DNA from: a virus | Reading direction: 5' to 3' (one strand) | IMG/VR virus record: IMGVR_UViG_3300030098_002385 | Span: 1 to 62,941 of that record | Length of the DNA: 62,941 nucleotides | Part shown: in pieces, positions 60,801 through 62,941 of the stretch | How the letters are laid out: the number at the start of each line of letters is the position of its first letter | Numbering within the stretch: position 1 is the first letter of the stretch | The notes under the pieces: model-generated | What the model saw: only the letters and a program-made list of their open reading frames with translations | The model's database searches: none | What the model was told of the DNA's origin: nothing | Translations under genes and position numbers: made by a program

Positions 60801-62941
60801 AAGTGTAGAAAACAATGGAACAGTAACATCTGAAAATGGTGTATTGACTGTGCAAAAAGGTCTTAGTAACATACCAAGTGGTTCTGTTAAATCTATAGAA
60901 CTGTCTAATGGCGTAACAGCTATATATAAAGTTAGTCAAATAGAAGGGGGTTCTACAGTTTTATATCCTATTGAAGCTAGCTTTACACACGATTCGTTAC
61001 TACCAAGTGAGTCTAGCTTACTTGAACATAATACAGATATAGAGTATATAAACTCTGCAGAGGAGGTTCAAGTAGAAGATGATGTTAATGTTGAAGGTCT
61101 TAAAGAAGAAGGTTACGAATACTCTCATGTTGATTTAGATACAGGTAATAAAATATATGTAAAGAAAGAGGGTGATATATACAAAGCAAAAGAAGTTATA
61201 AATGGAGATAAGATAGTAGACTATAACGGTAAGTTTGCGTCTAAATATATGTACATGTCTAAGGATATGTCAGATTATTTAGACTTCCAAAGAGAAATGA
61301 CTTTCCAACAATATGTTAACAAGGGTAAAACAAAACTAGTAGACGCATCTCTTTTAGGTGAAAAAGAACGAAAATTTCTTTTAGAACAACATGAAAAATA
61401 TAAACAAGATTTACGTACAGCTAACGAACTTTCTGCTAAATACTTATCACCTAATGAATTTGGTGTATTAGAAATAGAGTCAGATAAATACACTGCCTTA
61501 CAGTTAGAGCAAATAATAAAAAATGAACTTAGACCTTTAGACACTGAGGCTAGAGCTAAGGTTTATCAAGCCTTCCTTAAAGTGCTTGGGGCTAAAATTG
61601 GTTTAGAGGCTGTTAATGATAACTTAAGTAAGGCAAAGAAAAATAGATTAGGAGAAAAATTGATATCTGAATTAGAGGCAGCTAAAGCAAAATACAGAAA
61701 CCCTGATTCTTTAAGAGAAGATGTTGGTAGGGGTGATATGTATTTAAATCCAGATATAACTAGCCCTGAAAGAGCTGAGGTTGGCGCTGTTCTTAATAGA
61801 CTTAGTGAATCTGAAATATCTTATCAACAAGATATGGCTAAGTTAAATAAGAAAATGGACACAGCTTTTCAAGCTTTATTAAAAAAGAAACTTAGTAAAG
61901 TACAGCGTTTATTATATAGATTTGGACCAGCTGTTATTAAATACTACTATAACAGAAAGTTATTTGAAAACATAACTTTTGTACAAGAAGAATTAACTCC
62001 AGATAATGAATATGTAAAAAGACATTTAAGATTAAAGAATGATAAAGAAATAGCTGCTATAAAAGATAAACTTACACAAGAAGAGTTAGCTTATAGAGAG
62101 ATGTTTATGGAGATGACTGGAATGGTTAAGAATCATTTAAATCAAAAGATAGGTGAAGATGGTAATATTGTTTTACCAAAAGAACAGGATAAAGGAAAGA
62201 CTTATGTTCCCCATTTAACTGCTTCTATAACAGAAATGGCTCTTGCTAGAAACCTTGTGGCCTCTTATATAATGCACAATTACTCTCATAAACTAAAAGA
62301 TGTTTATGTGCTAGAAGAAGGTAAAACAGAAGCAAGACCTTTGGGTGAGATTATCAATGAATATATGGCAAGACAAGCTAATAAAAGAACAAGTAAATCA
62401 GATATTGCCGTAAGAAGAGAGTTAAGGAAACTAATTAAACAAGCAAATCAATATGTAGAAAAAGGTACAGATGCTATAGGTAACCCTATTGTTACAGCAG
62501 ATGACACTTCAAACATAACTCAACCAGAGGTTATAGATAGATATTTAAGTCAGCGTTCTTTTAATTCTGGCTTTGGTGCAACCATTGATTTACACAGGTC
62601 GTTAACTACATATGTAAATAAAATGGTATTTAACTATGGGTTAGATAGTCAAGAGGGCTTTAAACACCAAGGTATTATAGAACAAATACCTGCTATTGAT
62701 GCTGCCATATCTTATGCTTCTTTTAAGAACAACCCGAATGCTCAAAAATGGATTAAAGAATTACTACTAGAAAAGTATGCTAGAAAAACTGGTAGAAAGT
62801 CTTTATTTGGAAAAGACGGAAAAAGACATTGGTCAGATGATGTGTTTGAAGCCTTACATAAATGGACTATGTTTGTTGGTCTTGGTTTGAATTTTACTGC
62901 AGCAGTAGGTAATATTGCTATTGGTAAATACAATACCTTCA
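51805..62941 (+). CDS. Giant 4,044-aa ejected protein with zincin and RNA-polymerase-like motifs (N-terminal 3,712 residues; ends at 1098)
   Basis: The frame opens at ATG 51805 and I followed it in the lines checked without a stop to the window end, then to 1098 across the circular join (12,135 bases, about 19% of the genome). Residues about 170-420 are Gly/Ala-rich and hydrophobic, suiting membrane passage. Residues 1079-1083 are His-Glu-Leu-Asn-His, a zinc-protease signature, with a downstream Glu-Glu-Val-Ile-Val-Asp (1206-1211) as possible third ligand. Residues 2386-2391 (Ile-Leu-Thr-Arg-Ile-Pro) and 2426-2432 (Ser-Asp-Met-Asp-Gly-Asp-Ser; D2427, D2429, D2431) match the active-site barrel of RNA polymerase beta-prime. 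Ser-Ala-Met-Lys-Val (Lys 2149) may be part of the second barrel. It resembles the virion RNA polymerase of crAss-like phages fused to a gp16-type ejection protein. Confidence 0.85.
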   Translation, partial: MSIFKKILRESKSIGVDTPSEGVELYDKGLQTETSSPDVNVSNVPTQNFAAPREQQTYGFVDKSAFGAPPQEPQPYMGYTEGQAFMKEYEQRTNVLDFMELPQEAGEIAKTAAYNSSISVRDYSVAGEFLRSFAAGTGQVLIGFADTIDWLNSTSTNLTSYAYKKGLESAGYEGDVADYASKQLGDVAPTPLGAASLDFGPLLGVDMDLSFTGALRSLGEEMESWDDKIDMSGLEEGSYKQLLNPKFYYTKLVKQIPNLLTFLIPASGGAKVARGLANSTKFGKATVFSSDKLTKNIKYFGNKGGGNASRLVIKGEDVAQFFGGAIGGNFAEGAMLAGQSYRDALKGGATKDQAAMAGWNVMKDNAKWIIVDGLQYSILTKGVGAIGSKLKLKSGVNFKNAASDLLIGSGVVVSDGKLEELQEVYQDWRVNKRVAEATGEDYDVGYWEYYNSPEVADTRVISFAMGSIGGGAGVVYNAFKDGINIAAERNFALDEKIESTLLTDDTGSSMVFAKAAEIVRQKGFQSGIDSKAESEIHKHEQYKQDLIANIIGNGEKDLGKANIEKEVAAGRITEKEGKHLIETMDSMADSFSQMGFAPKSLSPLSPRGRQQLVKLSHVMRHSREELADSNDFYESQIQGWESKREQPEYKNRKDFIDAQIESIKQEQLQTNQAYQQDIEGITGAMQEVFTLEQQNVINQKEALSAKQAGMRETMAREKEVTTPTAVEQAPATETKAKGTRESFTKASEVFMKETNDKKTLDSVKRINKKESAPLTNKKSRLNNKQLKDALKFWTNTGNAIAPLLRHVASKQIAGETLTNQEIAVLSENTKTIEPLLQEHKKREGAKKRITEIDQEIKKIKEGKQPLGKIVPTKAPLKMEGRINKREIYKGKQKGDDVTVMISYDEKGNVIDSQVIERNGKDDRLLIEVNKGKNESMSDALNRSLDSASNLKENFTLSESITDVNRLYSKRAIEKYGFVREGDTGTDTIKTLEKEKAELQNTSLKLGSVGKVEKAMSGKPAERNIAQEKVIIKMLRKKGINPVVADYMFRTDDSKKYYGMAQGLSIYLNSNTATQETIFHELNHIYVNEMWYETNKDGTYKVDSKGNRVVNPIIKEAIELVVNQPLFKKKMSNPSYTNQLLLQDSNGVVKTLNDLIKFDGILSFTAWAKQTDSADKSINGYLEYLKPEAKKLGFTLLPDVEQRIILEEVIVDLMSKTEAQETNGDILKKDDKKRDNIAKRFYSKIKSRFTKKESKTILENTGNAELTKLDNVIDTLIKDSRKERPAYNIRRDRLGSDKMFHVEDLNSTMLTNQISSDILGYLETLKQESKLDNKLQGPLYRTKDGMLTVAGKKSVSTFISENRQEVNSFIKELYPEGSNELNHYNNNRNDILNTAFKVLAFSNAQKSIGSTEQELEEDEYNLFDFDNRNGVNEKIGKDISSYIKLGESVQGIPVTHGQIKSSLYNKIFKYRNNPKSFEQEINDNIRALTLSPKLLSREEELLARYFVYMNEVYASEGMSLASPILDYHHEFSSYKQINFHNINVFKNKKGEVITNIKQTFGVDASTIKTDIEKRFRQSITVDKPKDSKTLSSQEISKIKFLSSIITLSDSLKEAKNPSESKKAVIKFLTDNYLSEYKDDINVDLISKDFVDKFVTKDKETNKTLVDQLIEDHGMIETYKLNGKKAGWQAGFSAERFNKESVKAWRAWESSEKTQQALQDELISKEDIISIGKLIRRSGVIKEGNINTQARVFLNADGTIQLHQGGGLKFSNRYKAQNIITQYLSSEIALGDFSSQILTPEGNKKNFISKRHQADVLVEEQLPSMSDEEIKDMFGDNVYTNNYILNREEKINVAQINGSVVLGKGIDSGNETANEKTILEVSLIAQAIVNGNETYSQSVSIVADKDINLHVTNTKLLTLEEARAIKDKLNQDGVKFTNGDAYFNFTDADIQRDVKGLQRIIKGSKDTSLKSLAKNTKALEQIVLNNAINKYYAKDLLIGKAEYFKNNDDYIKRAAGSVAMNVNHGRRFEPLMLKDETLTIKDKDGKSRKINRTDAPSFILPEDSQIVGASYGGRRNVGNHHKFVYYGQNVDNKTFEGVVGKRYPFYLKTNTFVLSNSFLELNPNLKPIAEALKLRKKEGVIPMAAFSSAMKVQSNKFKNQLIDMNKLVELNKDGGFALNEHQDRLFKYKDLNGLDGKYLGVQTELDRKHTTSIVSKQLILNLLSNPETQSEGLAVLESLEIFSKKELSKFSKFMSGNGEVSVEAVNELREELIKETDVDIYGESAMALLKDGSYDSGSVEILRSKIISIVKKRLLRIRTPQGSGTVGYQTTDFGYGTEIETGDISESAGLQSYFDKEGKPRLDENGNLEPAEVALDASLGFKEGDKIILTRIPNSKMGDNIPAVVTSVFRGTGSVVQIPSDLSDIIGSDMDGDSLHIMGRSKQAKQYNDSFDKMFNFLTLSANIEHMQEAVDFESFADGAERALVKAGLKPIEATINDLSFLGDNLKYRSNIMGRGNIGTSASINTFHKILSTHNVQVPDLKVNVGKNALQSSYKDNNNAWISLARILNIFLDEANKGRGARLNMNSVTVGPLTELVMRGISFNDAVVLINSPFMKRAVSAFQNNGTTLNEFIKNEVNGEVKELSEVSDIDISKVADGSQDVAIRNLFYNFNKYNSPSWTLRKLINLESFIPETHTEQKQLLKDIVSLMKNRNINVAGLVTSIKTPKELNELIDKGQYTTFVNSLNIKNPILRRNVNALAASSKMLEVMDPANSQGYNNIVEKYKKENIKQVESLVRSWRLAQDGSYQINLDAMPRVLQDSQDFIDSYGSMSSIKTILKQDLEQIEVAKHPFINKYFKIQETKESNFITRKDKKGSSTPVEVSKQDGEYVFTPTNLVKKKSTSKNLVPTSALRNANAKQVAKDFDALPRYVQDYLLLWDLVMNNHSGPNAILPYLGSRTNKISKKSQSHVKKQRPKFLSEAYRKQVEDYVNFNIRQEAEPLSVENNGTVTSENGVLTVQKGLSNIPSGSVKSIELSNGVTAIYKVSQIEGGSTVLYPIEASFTHDSLLPSESSLLEHNTDIEYINSAEEVQVEDDVNVEGLKEEGYEYSHVDLDTGNKIYVKKEGDIYKAKEVINGDKIVDYNGKFASKYMYMSKDMSDYLDFQREMTFQQYVNKGKTKLVDASLLGEKERKFLLEQHEKYKQDLRTANELSAKYLSPNEFGVLEIESDKYTALQLEQIIKNELRPLDTEARAKVYQAFLKVLGAKIGLEAVNDNLSKAKKNRLGEKLISELEAAKAKYRNPDSLREDVGRGDMYLNPDITSPERAEVGAVLNRLSESEISYQQDMAKLNKKMDTAFQALLKKKLSKVQRLLYRFGPAVIKYYYNRKLFENITFVQEELTPDNEYVKRHLRLKNDKEIAAIKDKLTQEELAYREMFMEMTGMVKNHLNQKIGEDGNIVLPKEQDKGKTYVPHLTASITEMALARNLVASYIMHNYSHKLKDVYVLEEGKTEARPLGEIINEYMARQANKRTSKSDIAVRRELRKLIKQANQYVEKGTDAIGNPIVTADDTSNITQPEVIDRYLSQRSFNSGFGATIDLHRSLTTYVNKMVFNYGLDSQEGFKHQGIIEQIPAIDAAISYASFKNNPNAQKWIKELLLEKYARKTGRKSLFGKDGKRHWSDDVFEALHKWTMFVGLGLNFTAAVGNIAIGKYNTF
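62842..62941. repeat. Terminal redundancy, right copy (circular assembly)
   Basis: Identical to bases 1-100 except C at 62940 in place of T at 99. The codon remains Phe. The single difference may reflect mixed strains in the sample. Confidence 0.93.

Noticed and set aside
1-62941. CRISPR arrays, insertion sequences, integrase or tRNA genes
   Set aside because: I looked for regular repeats, transposase and tyrosine-recombinase motifs and tRNA signatures and saw none. The phage appears strictly lytic on this evidence, although a proper search could still find diverged forms.

Overview
The window is almost certainly one complete, circularly assembled tailed-phage genome. The last 100 bases (62842-62941) repeat bases 1-100 with one synonymous mismatch, and a single giant gene runs across the join. 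The unique length is therefore about 62.84 kb. The host is probably a marine member of the Bacteroidota, most likely a flavobacterium. The evidence is strongly AT-rich DNA, A-rich translation starts without Shine-Dalgarno sites, several TAnnTTTG promoter boxes, Bacteroidota-style lipoprotein signals, and a protein whose C-terminus looks like a type IX secretion sorting signal. The head-tail module (terminase, portal, scaffold, major capsid protein, connector/ring proteins, nozzle-like giant tail protein, three ejection-type proteins) has a podovirus plan and resembles crAss-like phages and related Bacteroidota podoviruses.

Layout on the circle. (1) Structural genes read rightward from 23961 to the window end and continue through the join to 1098. 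They comprise a family of small beta-rich proteins (23961-27824), packaging and head genes (27826-36540), connector and tail genes (36547-46058), and three internal or ejection proteins (46070-51798). They end with a 4,044-residue protein carrying a zincin HELNH motif and an RNA-polymerase-type DMDGD motif. (2) 1152-11463, also rightward, holds paired accessory structural proteins, an exported outer-membrane-like lipoprotein and a T9SS-like secreted protein, then lysis genes (two holin-like proteins, an M15 peptidase), a run of very basic small proteins, and a metallophosphoesterase. (3) 11537-23554 reads leftward and is the early/replication region: DnaA-domain-IV-like protein, HNH nuclease, gamma-glutamyl cyclotransferase-like protein, PD-(D/E)XK nuclease, RusA-like resolvase, NinB-like protein, SSB-like protein, Sak4-like ATPase, HU-like protein, DnaB helicase, a loader-like protein, and a coupled four-gene operon with a class II glutamine amidotransferase and an amidoligase. 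No DNA polymerase or primase is recognisable.

The two transcription directions diverge near 23.56-23.96 kb and converge at about 11.5 kb, where a hairpin lies. The early region has a repeated promoter-like motif (TTCACTATCAT, leftward, four copies in non-coding DNA) and several strongly structured intergenic RNAs, two of which can fold as three-way junctions followed by U-rich tails. My main hypothesis is that the giant protein is ejected with the DNA, carries its own RNA polymerase, and reads the leftward early region from the TTCACTATCAT motifs, while the host polymerase reads TAnnTTTG promoters. The amidoligase operon with its two unknown partner genes is the best candidate for a poorly described biochemical system. 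All functional calls come from reading the sequence by eye; no database search was run.
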